DNA of 64,000 nt from Flammeovirgaceae bacterium UBA2371. GTDB taxonomy: Bacteria > Bacteroidota > Bacteroidia > Cytophagales > Cyclobacteriaceae. Positions 8,198-17,973 of this stretch are shown here, one piece after another. A program made the position numbers and the translations under genes. Position 1 is the stretch's first letter, and each line of letters opens with the position of its first letter. Where the stretch lies: assembly GCA_002345965.1 (NCBI GenBank), contig DDTF01000017.1, forward strand, positions 106,065-170,064, given 5' to 3'. The notes below the pieces were generated by a model. The model was not told the origin of the DNA, did no database searches, and was given only the letters and a program-made list of their open reading frames with translations.

Positions 8198-8964
8198 TTC
8201 ACAAAAAGATTTTGAGCATTTACAGATGTGGCGGTTTGCAGGTCCTCAAGACTGATACCTAATAATTCAGCTACTCGAGTTGCAATGATAGGAATATAGG
8301 AAGGTTCATTGCGCTTTCCCCGATGAGGTACTGGACTTAAATAAGGACTATCCGTTTCTAGCAACAGCGTATTTACATCCAGCTCAGGAATGATCTTATC
8401 CAATCCACCATTCTTAAAAGTACTCACGCCACCAAGTCCTAAATAAAATCCTAACTTTACTATTCGTTTTGCTTGTTCTATTGTTCCCGTAAAACAATGG
8501 AATACTCCTTTCAGCTTTTCATCGTGGTACTGCTCCACCATTGCTATGGTTTCGTCTATTGATTCGCGGCAGTGAATGACAATGGGCAGTTCATATCGTT
8601 TTGCCCAACTCACTTGTACAGCAAAAGCTTCCTGCTGCTGCTCCCAAAATGTTTTATCCCAATACAGGTCAGTTCCCATCTCGCCAATAGCTGCAAATTT
8701 TCTTTTGGACAGCCAATTCTCTACCAGGTATAGTTCCTTTTCAAAATCATTTTTAACAGAACAAGGATGAAGCCCCATCATGGCCAGGCATTGGTTTGGA
8801 TACTTTGCCTCCCATTCCAGCATATTATCAATAGAGGTGTGGTCAATATTGGGCATGTAAATTTTTTGTACCCCTGCTTCCTCACAACGCAACATTACTT
8901 CCCTCCCATCGGCATCAAACTCCTTCAGGTAAATGTGTGCGTGACTATCGGTCCAATAATTCAT
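8194..8964 (-). CDS. tatD: TatD-family metal-dependent DNase
   Basis: A 256-residue TIM-barrel hydrolase. Metal ligands are in the usual places: DSHAH (His8, His10), GEMG with Glu95, His131 in IVIHCRE, His156 in VFHCFTG and Asp205 in LLETDSPYL. TatD proteins act as 3'-5' exonucleases on DNA and RNA, in quality control of nucleic acids. Start ATG at 8964 overlaps the stop of the glycosyltransferase gene (ATGA), and its own stop overlaps ansA in the same way, so the three genes are translationally coupled. Confidence 0.9.
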   Translation of the reverse strand: MNYWTDSHAHIYLKEFDADGREVMLRCEEAGVQKIYMPNIDHTSIDNMLEWEAKYPNQCLAMMGLHPCSVKNDFEKELYLVENWLSKRKFAAIGEMGTDLYWDKTFWEQQQEAFAVQVSWAKRYELPIVIHCRESIDETIAMVEQYHDEKLKGVFHCFTGTIEQAKRIVKLGFYLGLGGVSTFKNGGLDKIIPELDVNTLLLETDSPYLSPVPHRGKRNEPSYIPIIATRVAELLGISLEDLQTATSVNAQNLFVK

Positions 8965-10025
8965 GACAATGCGTGTTCTATGGCTTCATCGAGCAAATTA
9001 GTTTTACCCTTCCACCCGGCAAAGCCTGTGTAATTGTTTATTTCCTTCAATGCAAGTGCCAAATCAAAATCCTTTTGTGATTGACAGTAGGCTATCCCTC
9101 GTTGCTTTAATAGCATAGCAAGGTATTCTTGTTCCGTTTGTCCAGGTGTAGGAATAAAAATTGCCTTTTTACCTAAGGTGGCCAAATCCATCACAGAGCT
9201 GTACCCCGATCTGCACAATACTATTTCACTATTCACTATAACGGATTCCAACTCCTCAGATAAAAGATAATTCACCCTCTCAACATGTTGAATCCTTCCA
9301 TCGGCTTGCGATCCTTCCACTACCCCCCTTACGATAATTGTATTGATATCAATGTGTTTCAACTGGTGCATCAGCTTTTGTTCCAAAATAGTGCGCTGTG
9401 GTTCTGGTCCTGAAAGAATAATGGCCAATTGATAAGCAGTATTATTCGTGTGGCGCTTTACGAATCTGGATAATAGCCCTATGTATTTCGCTCCCTTGAT
9501 GCTTGTTTGTGTGAGTGCTCCTGTCCACCTGGCCTTTTCCTCATCTGGGATCCAGCATTCATCAAAGTTGGCTATCCATTTACGATTAAAATAGTTGACC
9601 ACAGGAGCCATCCATTTTAAATAGCTGGGCATGATAATATTTAGTTGGTGACCAATGAAAACAGATTTCACCTGTGACACATGACAACCATATCTATTAT
9701 CAGCTATAATCAGCGCGTAGTCGGTGCTCTTCACAATTTTCACCAAAGCATATCTTTCATTATGAATGGCCATCAGAAACTTTGGAAGTTGCATGAATAC
9801 TTTTACCATAAATGGCAATCGACTACTGTAAGAAGCGCCATAAGAAGGCAATTCCAAGTACTTGAGGTTTGGAAACTCCAATTGCAGAAGTTTCAATGCG
9901 CTGCCACTTGAAGCGATTTCCACTTCACACGATTTCTGAAGGAGCAATCGGATGATAGGAATACACCGGGTGGCATGACCTAATCCCCAGTCAAGTGGCG
10001 CAACAAGGACTCGTTTAGTTTTCAT
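8961..10025 (-). CDS. GT28-like glycosyltransferase (GT-B fold)
   Basis: A 354-residue protein. The open frame extends 15 bases further to a TTG at 10040, but ATG at 10025 is preferred: it leaves 11 bp after the upstream stop and starts with MKTKRVLVAPLDWGLGHATR. The GLGHATR loop (14-20) and the C-terminal LCRSGYSSVMDLATLGKK followed by PTPGQTEQEYLA are typical of MurG-like enzymes that bind a UDP-sugar, and closest in my memory to the MJ1255/VC2487 group. Acceptor and sugar are unknown. Operon context with a polysaccharide deacetylase and a GT2 enzyme supports an envelope-glycan role. Confidence 0.78.
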   Translation of the reverse strand: MKTKRVLVAPLDWGLGHATRCIPIIRLLLQKSCEVEIASSGSALKLLQLEFPNLKYLELPSYGASYSSRLPFMVKVFMQLPKFLMAIHNERYALVKIVKSTDYALIIADNRYGCHVSQVKSVFIGHQLNIIMPSYLKWMAPVVNYFNRKWIANFDECWIPDEEKARWTGALTQTSIKGAKYIGLLSRFVKRHTNNTAYQLAIILSGPEPQRTILEQKLMHQLKHIDINTIIVRGVVEGSQADGRIQHVERVNYLLSEELESVIVNSEIVLCRSGYSSVMDLATLGKKAIFIPTPGQTEQEYLAMLLKQRGIAYCQSQKDFDLALALKEINNYTGFAGWKGKTNLLDEAIEHALS

Positions 10026-10036
10026 ATCGAACTTTG

Positions 10037-10651
10037 TCAAAGTTCGGAAAGAGAATCAAATACAAAGCCTTTGCTGGAAAAATGATCCAGAAATCGAGGC
10101 AATGCATATTTCATGTTTTTCTCCGCTTTGTAGCTATCGTGAAAAACAACTATAGAACCAGGCCTGGTAGCTTTGACAATTCCTTTTAAACATTGCTCCT
10201 TTCCTACCGAAGCAGAATAATCATAGGTAAGTACATCCCACATGACTACCTTAAAGCTACTGAGTTGCTTCAATTGGCTTCTCTTGATTCTGCCATAGGG
10301 AGGCCTGAACAAAGCGGTATTGCCAATTTTATCCTGACACGCGTTGATGTCTTTCAAATAAATTTCATTGGGTGTATTCCAACCCTTCAGGTGATTATAG
10401 GTATGATTACCTACGGCATGGCCTTGTTCCAGTATTTCCCTAAAGAGCGCATTGTTTTGGACAAGGTTATTGCCAATACAAAAAAAAGTAGCCTTTGCCT
10501 GATGTGCTTTAAGTTGCTCCAGCACAAAGTCTGTGGGACCCGGTACGGGCCCATCATCAAAAGTCAAAAAGATTTTATTCTCAGTTGTAGGTATGCGCCA
10601 GATCAAACTGGGATATAGCAACGGTAGAAAAAATGGCGTTCTGAAAAACAC
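10037..10651 (-). CDS. NodB-type polysaccharide deacetylase
   Basis: A 204-residue protein with the carbohydrate esterase 4 motifs in order: TFDDGP (30-35, catalytic Asp and metal Asp), HTYNH (83-87, metal His pair), RPPYG (116-120), WDVLTYDYS, and FHDS near residue 173. It removes N-acetyl groups from a glycan such as peptidoglycan or chitin-like polymer. The start appears to be GTG at 10651, since no ATG precedes the motifs. The N-terminal hydrophobic stretch (FFLPLLYPSLIW) may be a membrane anchor. The operon neighbours are 9 bp and 11 bp away. Confidence 0.87.
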   Translation of the reverse strand: MFFRTPFFLPLLYPSLIWRIPTTENKIFLTFDDGPVPGPTDFVLEQLKAHQAKATFFCIGNNLVQNNALFREILEQGHAVGNHTYNHLKGWNTPNEIYLKDINACQDKIGNTALFRPPYGRIKRSQLKQLSSFKVVMWDVLTYDYSASVGKEQCLKGIVKATRPGSIVVFHDSYKAEKNMKYALPRFLDHFSSKGFVFDSLSEL

Positions 10652-10660
10652 TTTAAATAA

Positions 10661-11881
10661 TTATATGACTCTGCAAGAAAGCATGGTGATATCGTCTTTA
10701 TACCCATTCCTTCCTTTGAATCCATCTAACTTAACTATAATGTCCTGATGCATCGTTTTCAAGTCTTTATTAAGGTTGGATTCCAAATATTTCATCAGTG
10801 TCTCCTGTCCAAACTCCTCCTCCATTTCATTTACTGTTTCGGTAAGACCATCGGTGTAAGCAAAAAGAAAAAATTCATCTAAGTCCGTAACGAAACCTTC
10901 GTTAATAAATGGTAGCGGATGCATCGCTCCGATAACGGTGGAGCCTTCCTCCAGCAACTGAAAACCCCTTTTCTTGGTGTAAAGTATTGGCGGATTGTGG
11001 CCAGCGTTGACATATACCATCGTTTTTAGACTTAAATCATAGATGGCACCAAAAAAGGTGATGAACTTCTCTCCCTTGGTATTTTCCAACACTTGATAAT
11101 TTAATGCCTCCAGGATTTCCTTGAGGTTTGGAGTCTGTCTGAGCAATGTTCTCAACGAAGCCTGAAAATTGGACATCATCAAAGCAGCAGGAATACCCTT
11201 GCCACTTACATCAGCAACACAAATGAGAAATTGGTTCTTATTTATAGGGATGTAATCGTAATAATCACCGCCTACCAGGTCATGAGGCAAATAGCTCGCT
11301 TCAATTTTAAGTCGGTCTGTGTTAGGCAATTTCTCAGGAAATAAAAACTGCTGCACATCACTGGCAATTTCCAATTCTTTTCGAAACGCCTCTTGTTCTA
11401 ATTGCCTTCTGGCCAGTTTTTTATTTTCTATGGCCACCAAAATAATATTACTCAAGGCCTGAATGAACTTGATGCTCTCATCCCTGTCATGATTGGATTG
11501 CCGGTTTTCGGCCCCACCAACAAACACCAGGGCTAGGGTGTTGTCCTTATGGGTAACTGGAATTACGATGTCGAACTCATGAAATTCACACTTTTCAAAT
11601 TCCGTCATGTTATGAATCTTCCTGATCATTTTGAAATGATCGTCCAGTTTCATCTTCATGAAATTTTTCTCTGATCCAAAATTCACTTTACAGTTCCAGA
11701 TTTCATCCAATACAAAGAGTGCCAACTTGTTGATATTGAGGTTGGACCTCAGCGTGAAATTGAAAATTTTGTAGAGCGAGTCTTCAGATACGTTGCTGTT
11801 GATGGCCTGTGTGATTTCAAGAAGGGAATTTAGTTCTAACTCCTTCTTCTCAATTTTCTTCTGTAAAGATTGATCTCCCAT
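10661..11881 (-). CDS. RsbU/SpoIIE-type PP2C phosphatase with N-terminal GAF-like sensor
   Basis: A 406-residue cytosolic protein. Residues about 15-155 look like a GAF sensor domain, followed by a helical linker (about 150-180), then a PP2C SpoIIE domain. Metal-binding motifs are GGDYYD (204-209), DVSGKG (224-229), a later AGHNPP, YTDGLTE and a final KDDITM. This family dephosphorylates anti-anti-sigma (STAS) proteins and so switches partner-controlled sigma or signalling systems. No STAS or HATPase partner gene is in the window. It sits inside an otherwise glycan-related operon. Confidence 0.87.
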   Translation of the reverse strand: MGDQSLQKKIEKKELELNSLLEITQAINSNVSEDSLYKIFNFTLRSNLNINKLALFVLDEIWNCKVNFGSEKNFMKMKLDDHFKMIRKIHNMTEFEKCEFHEFDIVIPVTHKDNTLALVFVGGAENRQSNHDRDESIKFIQALSNIILVAIENKKLARRQLEQEAFRKELEIASDVQQFLFPEKLPNTDRLKIEASYLPHDLVGGDYYDYIPINKNQFLICVADVSGKGIPAALMMSNFQASLRTLLRQTPNLKEILEALNYQVLENTKGEKFITFFGAIYDLSLKTMVYVNAGHNPPILYTKKRGFQLLEEGSTVIGAMHPLPFINEGFVTDLDEFFLFAYTDGLTETVNEMEEEFGQETLMKYLESNLNKDLKTMHQDIIVKLDGFKGRNGYKDDITMLSCRVI

Positions 11882-11917
11882 ATTTGGATAGCAAAAATAG
11901 AAATTACCCTCCTGCTA

Positions 11918-13042
11918 TCACATTTTATGTGATAATCTTCTTCCCTTCCATTCATAGGCAGTCTTTTGCGATACAATGCCGATTCCAATAACGTAGAATG
12001 GATAAATTAATTGCAATATCAAAAAAGCAGACCATGACCACCTGATATTTAGAAACTTACAGACCGGAAGCAGGTATAGCCCCTCCATCGTCCACTTTAT
12101 TGCCAGTAAACTCAAACCCCAATAAAAATTCCCCCATTGCATGGATAGAAAGAGCATTAGTCCGAGAATGGCCAGCTGCACCAGCAAGATATGAACGGCC
12201 AAAAGCCTTGAATAAAAGGATGAATTGTATTTCCATTTTCCGGCCCACCTCAATCGTTGATGGATAAAAGACCGGATCGTTGACTGTGGTCTTGACAATA
12301 CTACCGCATCTGGCTTTTTCAAGAACTGCACGGATTTAGGATATTCTTTCAATAGCTTCCTTGCCAAAAATTCATCATCACCGGAAGCAATGTCCAAGTT
12401 GCCTTCGTAGCCATTCACTTGCTGAAAGGCCTTCTTGCGAAAAGCAAGGTTAGCCCCATTGCACATCGTAAAATGCCCAAGGCCCAACGAAGCCGCCCCG
12501 GAACCGATCAGGCTTGCAAATTCCATCACCTGAAGTCGGGAGAAAAAAGAACCGGATGGCTTTAAGGCTACACCCCCAAACACCATTTTAATGGATTGAT
12601 CAGACAAGCCTTCATTTATTCTGCTGAGCCAGTTCACGGGAACAACACAGTCCGCATCGGTAGTTGCAACAATCTCATAGGAAGCTGCATTTACACCAAG
12701 TGTTAATGCTTGTTTTTTACCTTTTGCTTCAGGGGCTGAATTGAGAATCCTAAAACCTGGTTTGTCATGTATAAGTGCCTTCAGCACATTTTCAGAATTA
12801 TCGGTAGAATGATCGTTGATTAATATTACCTCAAAATAATCCTGAGGGTAATCCAGTTCGGTAATGGAGCGTATCAAATGGTGAAGATGATTGGCTTCAT
12901 TGCGAAAAGGAACAAGAACGGAAATGCCTTGCTTTACTGTTACTGATGCAGGCACTCGCGCACCAGGCCTGTTCCATCCGCGGATTAACAAAAGCAACAG
13001 CAGTAAATAACTAGCCATTACGACTGTGAAGAATGCCATCAT
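11918..13042 (-). CDS. membrane-bound GT2 glycosyltransferase
   Basis: A 374-residue protein counted from ATG at 13042; a second ATG follows directly at 13039. The frame is open to a TTG at 13174, but that would overlap the divergent ruvC gene and adds a non-conserved stretch. Motifs of processive family 2 enzymes are present: VLVPFRNEANH (nucleotide-sugar loop), ATTDADC (DxD-type acid), GDDEF and QRLRWAGKW (QxxRW). One N-terminal and several C-terminal membrane segments place it in the inner membrane. It probably makes or extends an envelope polysaccharide. First gene of the six-gene minus-strand operon. Confidence 0.85.
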   Translation of the reverse strand: MMAFFTVVMASYLLLLLLLIRGWNRPGARVPASVTVKQGISVLVPFRNEANHLHHLIRSITELDYPQDYFEVILINDHSTDNSENVLKALIHDKPGFRILNSAPEAKGKKQALTLGVNAASYEIVATTDADCVVPVNWLSRINEGLSDQSIKMVFGGVALKPSGSFFSRLQVMEFASLIGSGAASLGLGHFTMCNGANLAFRKKAFQQVNGYEGNLDIASGDDEFLARKLLKEYPKSVQFLKKPDAVVLSRPQSTIRSFIHQRLRWAGKWKYNSSFYSRLLAVHILLVQLAILGLMLFLSMQWGNFYWGLSLLAIKWTMEGLYLLPVCKFLNIRWSWSAFLILQLIYPFYVIGIGIVSQKTAYEWKGRRLSHKM

Positions 13043-13078
13043 TCCATCAATGTGGTTAAATTGCAGAGGGCTAGCAAA

Positions 13079-13636
13079 ATGGAGAAAAAAGTTGTTAAAG
13101 AAAAAATAATACTCGGCCTGGATCCTGGGACTTCCGTGATGGGCTATGGGATTATTCTTGTGAAAGGTACTCAAATCACCCTATTGCAATTTGGTGTGAT
13201 CCACCTCAGTAAATTGGAAAGCCACGAGCTTCGGTTAAAAAAGATTTTTGACAGGGTACTATCCATCCTGGATGAATTCGGTCCAGATGAAGTAGCATTG
13301 GAAGCACCCTTCTATGGCAAAAACGTGCAGTCGATGTTAAAGCTGGGACGGGCGCAGGGGGTGGCCATGTCGGCAGCCCTCAGTAGAGATATACCCATCG
13401 TTGAATATGCACCCAAAAAAGTAAAACAATCTGTTACGGGAAACGGCAATGCCAGCAAAGAGCAGGTAGCTAAAATGCTAATGACGATTTTCAAGTTCAA
13501 GGAAACACCAAAGTTGATGGATGCCACTGATGCCCTGGCTGTGGCCCTGTGCCACCACTATCAGAATGGAGCCGACAAAGGCAAAAAGAAAACGTGGGCT
13601 TCTTTCGCTAAGGAGAATCCAAAAAGGATCAAGTGA
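13079..13636 (+). CDS. ruvC: Holliday junction resolvase RuvC
   Basis: A 185-residue endonuclease that cuts four-way DNA junctions made by RuvAB. All four acidic catalytic residues are visible: Asp15 in LGLDPGT, Glu75 in ALEAPFYG, and Asp148 and Asp151 in MDATDALAVA. Start ATG at 13079 is preferred over a GTG at 13052; it leaves 36 bp to the divergent GT2 start. The last 20 residues are basic (KGKKKTW..KENPKRIK). The convergent wecB gene ends 2 bp past the stop. Confidence 0.95.
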   Translation: MEKKVVKEKIILGLDPGTSVMGYGIILVKGTQITLLQFGVIHLSKLESHELRLKKIFDRVLSILDEFGPDEVALEAPFYGKNVQSMLKLGRAQGVAMSAALSRDIPIVEYAPKKVKQSVTGNGNASKEQVAKMLMTIFKFKETPKLMDATDALAVALCHHYQNGADKGKKKTWASFAKENPKRIK

Positions 13637-13638
13637 CC

Positions 13639-14721
13639 TTACTTCAAGGTTTTAAGTATATTAATAATTCGTTCAGCAGCACGACCATCCCATAATTCAG
13701 GTATTCCTCCTTTTTTCCATTTTCCGGCTTTAAGGTTTTCCAGTGCCTTTTTCAAAGCTACCGTATCCTCCCCTATCATTTCATTGGTCCCTACGTTAAC
13801 TGTTTCCGGTCTTTCTGTGTTGTTGCGCAAAGTAAGACAAGGCACACCCAATACAGTTGTTTCTTCCTGAATGCCACCCGAATCGGTGATTACACCTTTT
13901 GCATTTTTGATCAGATAAATAAACTCCAAATAACTGAGCGAGTCTGTTGGTGTAACAAACTGAGGCGTATAGTTCAACAGATCAAAGTTTTTTCTGGTCC
14001 GGGGGTGAACAGGAAAAACAACGGGCATACCTACACTGCCATCGATAGCCTGTATCATGGTTTTAAATTTTTGAAGGTCATCCACGTTGGCCGGACGATG
14101 CAAGGTGAGTACAAAGTAGTGGTGATCGCTCAATCCTTTTTCCTGCCAAACATTTGGTTTTCTGAGTTTGGTTAAATTCTTAAGCAGGGAATCAATCATG
14201 GTGTTGCCCACAAAAAATATCCTGTCCTCCGACACCCCTGTATTCTTCAGGTTATTGTTGGCCACTTTGGAAGTGGTGAAAAAATAATCTGCCAATGCAT
14301 CTGTGGCCATACGGTTGATTTCCTCAGGCATGGTCATGTCCCATGATCTGATTCCGCCTTCCACATGCGCTACTTTGGTATTCAGTTTCTTGGCTACGAT
14401 GGTGCATGCCATGGTTGAGTTGACATCTCCCACTACCACTACAAGGTCGGTTGGATTTTTAATCAAATCCTTCTCAAACTCCACCATGATCCTAGCCGTT
14501 TGTTCTGCCTGGCTACCCGAGCCTGCACCGAGGTTTACATCGGGCTCCGGAATCTCCAATTCTTCAAAAAAGACTTTGCTGAGTTTATCGTCATAGTGCT
14601 GACCAGTATGTACCAGCCGGTATGACAGCGTACTTTCACTATTCAATCGCTTGATAGCTGTTATCATGGGTGCAATCTTCATAAAATTGGGTCTTGCCCC
14701 TGCTATCAGTGTAATTTTCAT
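13639..14721 (-). CDS. wecB: UDP-N-acetylglucosamine 2-epimerase (non-hydrolysing)
   Basis: A 360-residue GT-B-fold enzyme that converts UDP-GlcNAc to UDP-ManNAc for surface polysaccharide. Motifs in order: AGARPNFMK (7-15), HTGQHYD (38-44), GDVNST (98-103), HVEGGIRS (119-126), MPEEINR (131-137), LTLHRPANV, and the C-terminal DSGGIQEE and NTERPET loops. The length is normal. It is convergent with ruvC and divergent from the methyltransferase (65 bp), beside the flippase and glycosyltransferases, so it likely supplies an activated amino sugar to that pathway. Confidence 0.93.
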   Translation of the reverse strand: MKITLIAGARPNFMKIAPMITAIKRLNSESTLSYRLVHTGQHYDDKLSKVFFEELEIPEPDVNLGAGSGSQAEQTARIMVEFEKDLIKNPTDLVVVVGDVNSTMACTIVAKKLNTKVAHVEGGIRSWDMTMPEEINRMATDALADYFFTTSKVANNNLKNTGVSEDRIFFVGNTMIDSLLKNLTKLRKPNVWQEKGLSDHHYFVLTLHRPANVDDLQKFKTMIQAIDGSVGMPVVFPVHPRTRKNFDLLNYTPQFVTPTDSLSYLEFIYLIKNAKGVITDSGGIQEETTVLGVPCLTLRNNTERPETVNVGTNEMIGEDTVALKKALENLKAGKWKKGGIPELWDGRAAERIINILKTLK

Positions 14722-14786
14722 TTAAACTCGTTGTCTGTATTAATAGAGGCTGCAAAATTCCCTTTCTTTGCGGAAAATCAAAATTA

Positions 14787-15332
14787 ATGTTCAAGGCGTT
14801 TAACAAGTGGAGTAATAATTGGTCAAAAACCAGACGATACAGCAAGACTTTGTCTTTCATGGCACAATCGTTGCAACCCGGCACTTCCATTTTGGATATT
14901 GGCACTGCCAATGCATTCTCCCACATTATGATTGAAAAGGGCTATCAGGTAGTCAATACCCAGGGAGAGGATTTGGATCAAACCCCTGAAGCTGTTGCTC
15001 AACACAAAACTGAAGTGGCCACTGCTTTTGAAATCTTTGAACATTTGTTAAACCCGCTGGGAGTGCTCAAAGCCATACAGGCAGAAACACTTTTCGCCAG
15101 CATTCCATTGTCTCTGTGGTTTGCCAAAGCCTATAGAAATAAAAACGATCGGTGGGATCAGCACTTTCATGAATTTGAAGATTGGCAATTCGATTGGTTG
15201 TTGGAAAAAGGAGGATGGGAAATTGTGCGCAAAGAAAAATGGACAAGCCCTGTTTTTATTCCTGGCATTCGCCCCATCTTCAGGTTGTTTACACCGCGTT
15301 ATTACATCATTGAAGCGCGAAGAAAAAAATGA
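14787..15332 (+). CDS. SAM-dependent methyltransferase of the glycan cluster
   Basis: A 181-residue class I methyltransferase. Motif I is ILDIGTAN (35-42) and a later FEIFEHLLNPLGVL (81-94) matches the post-II region of methyltransferase_11/23 proteins. It is shorter than many relatives, ending soon after the core fold. It begins a three-gene plus-strand operon: its TGA overlaps the ATG of the next glycosyltransferase (ATGA, 15329-15332). A role in methylating a lipid-linked sugar is likely from context but unproven. The substrate is unknown. Confidence 0.72.
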   Translation: MFKAFNKWSNNWSKTRRYSKTLSFMAQSLQPGTSILDIGTANAFSHIMIEKGYQVVNTQGEDLDQTPEAVAQHKTEVATAFEIFEHLLNPLGVLKAIQAETLFASIPLSLWFAKAYRNKNDRWDQHFHEFEDWQFDWLLEKGGWEIVRKEKWTSPVFIPGIRPIFRLFTPRYYIIEARRKK

Positions 15333-16477
15333 AATCGATCCTTATCATTGCTTTCAATGATCTTAATCATGATGCACGGGTAAACCGTCAGATCAATTTC
15401 TTGAAAGATACTTATCAAGTATCGGTGGCCAGTTTTGGGCATACCCCTATTCAAAACATCAACACTATATCGTTAAAAAGAGTTAAGCCTTCACTGTCTG
15501 ATAAGCTATTAGGAGGAATTGCCCTCTTATTACGCTGGCACTCGTTGGCTTATAAAATAATCTATAACCAATCCCAATACCTGCGCTTATTATCCGGCAA
15601 GCATTATGATCTCATTATTGCCAATGACATTGAAACACTTCCTCTGGCGCTGGAACTTTCAAATGGAAACAAGGTCCTTTTTGATGCGCACGAGTACGCA
15701 CCTCGTCATTTTGAGGACAAATTGATGTGGAGAATTTTCTTTAGCCGGTTCAATCAATTCCTTTGTCGGGAATATCTTCCCAAGGTTGATGCCATGCTTA
15801 CTGTAGGAAATGGGCTGGCTAATGAATACGCTAAACATTTTCCTGTACAACCCACCGTTCTCACTAATGCCAATTATTATAGCCCACTTGTTCCAACTGC
15901 TACTGACACAAGAAAGATAAAGCTGGTTCATCACGGTGCCGCCAATCCATCACGGCAACTGGAGTTGATGATCGAAGCCGTAAACATGCTTGACGATCGA
16001 TTCACTTTGGACTTGATTTTACTTACTCCCTCCATTGCCAACAAAAAAACAAGAAACTACCTTGTTAAGCTAAAAAGACTTATTGAAAGCAATTCAAGAA
16101 TTAGAATCATTCCTCCGGTGAAGAGCAATGAGGTCATTTCTTTAATTCACCAATATGACGTTGGCATCTTTTTATTGCCTCCCATTAACTTCAACTACAA
16201 GAACACCTTGCCCAATAAACTTTTCGATTTTGTTCAAGCCCGGTTAGCCATTGTGGTAGGTCCTACTCCAGAGATGGCCAGTTTAGTGAATGAGCATGAT
16301 CTTGGATTGGTGTCCTCCGATTTTACAGCAAAAAGTTTTGGAAGCACTCTCGGCCAGTTGACACACGAAAAAATTGATTACTTTAAAAGTAAATCGGATG
16401 CGGCAGCCAGAAAATTGTCTGCAGAAAACAATAAACTGATCCTCAATAAAATAGTAGCTGATCTGATCGCAGAATAA
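15329..16477 (+). CDS. GT4-like glycosyltransferase
   Basis: A 382-residue GT-B protein. The N-terminal part shows FNDLNHDARVNRQI, a loop seen in family 4 enzymes, and the middle holds LLFDAHEY-like text (NKVLFDAHEYAPRHFED). The C-terminal half has KLVHHGAANPSRQLELM and GIFLLPP...NTLPNKLFDFVQARLAI, the nucleotide-sugar part. No N-terminal signal or clear membrane helix, so it is a cytosolic or membrane-associated enzyme. It is coupled to the methyltransferase by ATGA and is 2 bp from the flippase, so it belongs to the same assembly line. Confidence 0.78.
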   Translation: MKSILIIAFNDLNHDARVNRQINFLKDTYQVSVASFGHTPIQNINTISLKRVKPSLSDKLLGGIALLLRWHSLAYKIIYNQSQYLRLLSGKHYDLIIANDIETLPLALELSNGNKVLFDAHEYAPRHFEDKLMWRIFFSRFNQFLCREYLPKVDAMLTVGNGLANEYAKHFPVQPTVLTNANYYSPLVPTATDTRKIKLVHHGAANPSRQLELMIEAVNMLDDRFTLDLILLTPSIANKKTRNYLVKLKRLIESNSRIRIIPPVKSNEVISLIHQYDVGIFLLPPINFNYKNTLPNKLFDFVQARLAIVVGPTPEMASLVNEHDLGLVSSDFTAKSFGSTLGQLTHEKIDYFKSKSDAAARKLSAENNKLILNKIVADLIAE

Positions 16478-16479
16478 CC

Positions 16480-17973
16480 ATGGGCATTGTCTTTCGCCAA
16501 AGCGTAATTACTACCATCATCTCCTATTGCGGAGTGGCCATAGGGTATATCAATTTATTGTATCTCTATCCCAAATTCCTTGAGCCGGATCAGATCGGAC
16601 TCATGCGTACCATTCAAGATGCTGCCATCCTGTTTACCCCTTTTGCACAATTTGGATTGGCACAAAGCATCCTTAGGTACTACCCACGCCTGGTAACCAC
16701 AAAAGCTTCATCAGGGAGTTTCATCAAATTGATGTTGTTGCTGGCACTCGTTGGTTTTTCTATTTTCTTCCTCCTGTTTAAAATATTTGAAGCTCCGATT
16801 CTCTCCTACTTCCAGACCAATGCCCAAGAAATCATCGGCTACTCTTCACTGGTACTGTGGCTGACATTGATTCTTCTTTTGATGGCCATCTTCGAAGCGT
16901 ATTCAAGGTCATTACTTAAAACAGTAGTGCCCAACCTACTTAGAGAAATTGTTGCACGGCTATTGCTGGCAGTTTTGGTTTTGCTCTATTTCGCTGGATA
17001 CATCGACTTCAACCAGTTTATCATCAGCACTGCCCTCGCGTATTTGTTGTGCTTAACCATCTTAATGCTTTACCTATGGACGCAGGGAGAACTTCAGCTC
17101 CGCCACAACTTTGATCACCTCAATAAAGGCGAATTACCCGGATTAATTAAGTACAGTCTCTTAAGTTTTGCGGGTATGGCAGGATTAATCATCATCGGTA
17201 AAGTCGATAGCATTATGGTGACTGGATTGATGGGCCTTACCGCCAATGCGGTGTATACCACAGCATTTTACATGGCTACGGTCATTGAAATTCCTAAAAG
17301 AGCATTGATGCAAATTGCCATGCCCTTGATTTCGCGTGCCTTCGAAAAAAACGACATGGCGGATATTCGACAGATCTACCAGAAAACATCCATCAACCAG
17401 TTTATCGTTGGCGGTCTTATTCTCATTGGCATATGGGCCAACCTACACAACATATTTGCATTGATGCCAAAAGGTGAAATCTATGAAGCCGGGAAATATG
17501 TGGTGATGATCGTTGGCTTGGGCAAGCTGCTTGATATGCTATTTGGGCCAAGCAGTGAGATCATTGTCTTGTCGAAATATTATAGCTTCAACATTCTGCT
17601 GATATTATTGTTGGCCGTATCTATTGTGATGGCCAATAATCTTTTAATACCCCTTTATGGTATTGATGGCGCTGCTATTGGCTCTGCACTTGCCTTGATT
17701 TTATTCAATTTGTTAAAATATATTTTTATTTATGCCAAATTGAAGATGCAGCCTTTCACCTTGTCCACCTTAAAAGTGCTGGCTATTGTATTGGTTGCTG
17801 TGGGATGCAATTGTCTCATACCCAGGATGGACATGCTGTTGGCAGACCTGATACTCCGATCTTCAATCATTACCCTGGTATATGGTTCATTGATTATCTT
17901 TTCAAAAGCATCACCTGATGGCAATTCAGTATTTAGAAAAGTTTTGATTTATACTGGTATTACTAAAAGTTAA
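16480..17973 (+). CDS. Wzx-like polysaccharide flippase (MOP superfamily)
   Basis: A 497-residue, strongly hydrophobic protein with about 14 membrane segments. It has the N-terminal pattern of polysaccharide biosynthesis proteins (QSVITTIISYCGVAIGYINLL) and a C-terminal domain with GKVDSIMVTGLMG and GLGKLLDMLFGPSSEII. It likely flips an undecaprenyl-linked oligosaccharide across the inner membrane. The gene ends the glycan operon and its TAA stop is shared on the other strand with the convergent glycosyltransferase (TTAA, 17970-17973). Confidence 0.85.
   Translation: MGIVFRQSVITTIISYCGVAIGYINLLYLYPKFLEPDQIGLMRTIQDAAILFTPFAQFGLAQSILRYYPRLVTTKASSGSFIKLMLLLALVGFSIFFLLFKIFEAPILSYFQTNAQEIIGYSSLVLWLTLILLLMAIFEAYSRSLLKTVVPNLLREIVARLLLAVLVLLYFAGYIDFNQFIISTALAYLLCLTILMLYLWTQGELQLRHNFDHLNKGELPGLIKYSLLSFAGMAGLIIIGKVDSIMVTGLMGLTANAVYTTAFYMATVIEIPKRALMQIAMPLISRAFEKNDMADIRQIYQKTSINQFIVGGLILIGIWANLHNIFALMPKGEIYEAGKYVVMIVGLGKLLDMLFGPSSEIIVLSKYYSFNILLILLLAVSIVMANNLLIPLYGIDGAAIGSALALILFNLLKYIFIYAKLKMQPFTLSTLKVLAIVLVAVGCNCLIPRMDMLLADLILRSSIITLVYGSLIIFSKASPDGNSVFRKVLIYTGITKS

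Noticed and set aside
13043..13174. Longer N-terminus for the GT2 glycosyltransferase from TTG at 13174
   Set aside because: It would overlap ruvC and adds sequence without family likeness.
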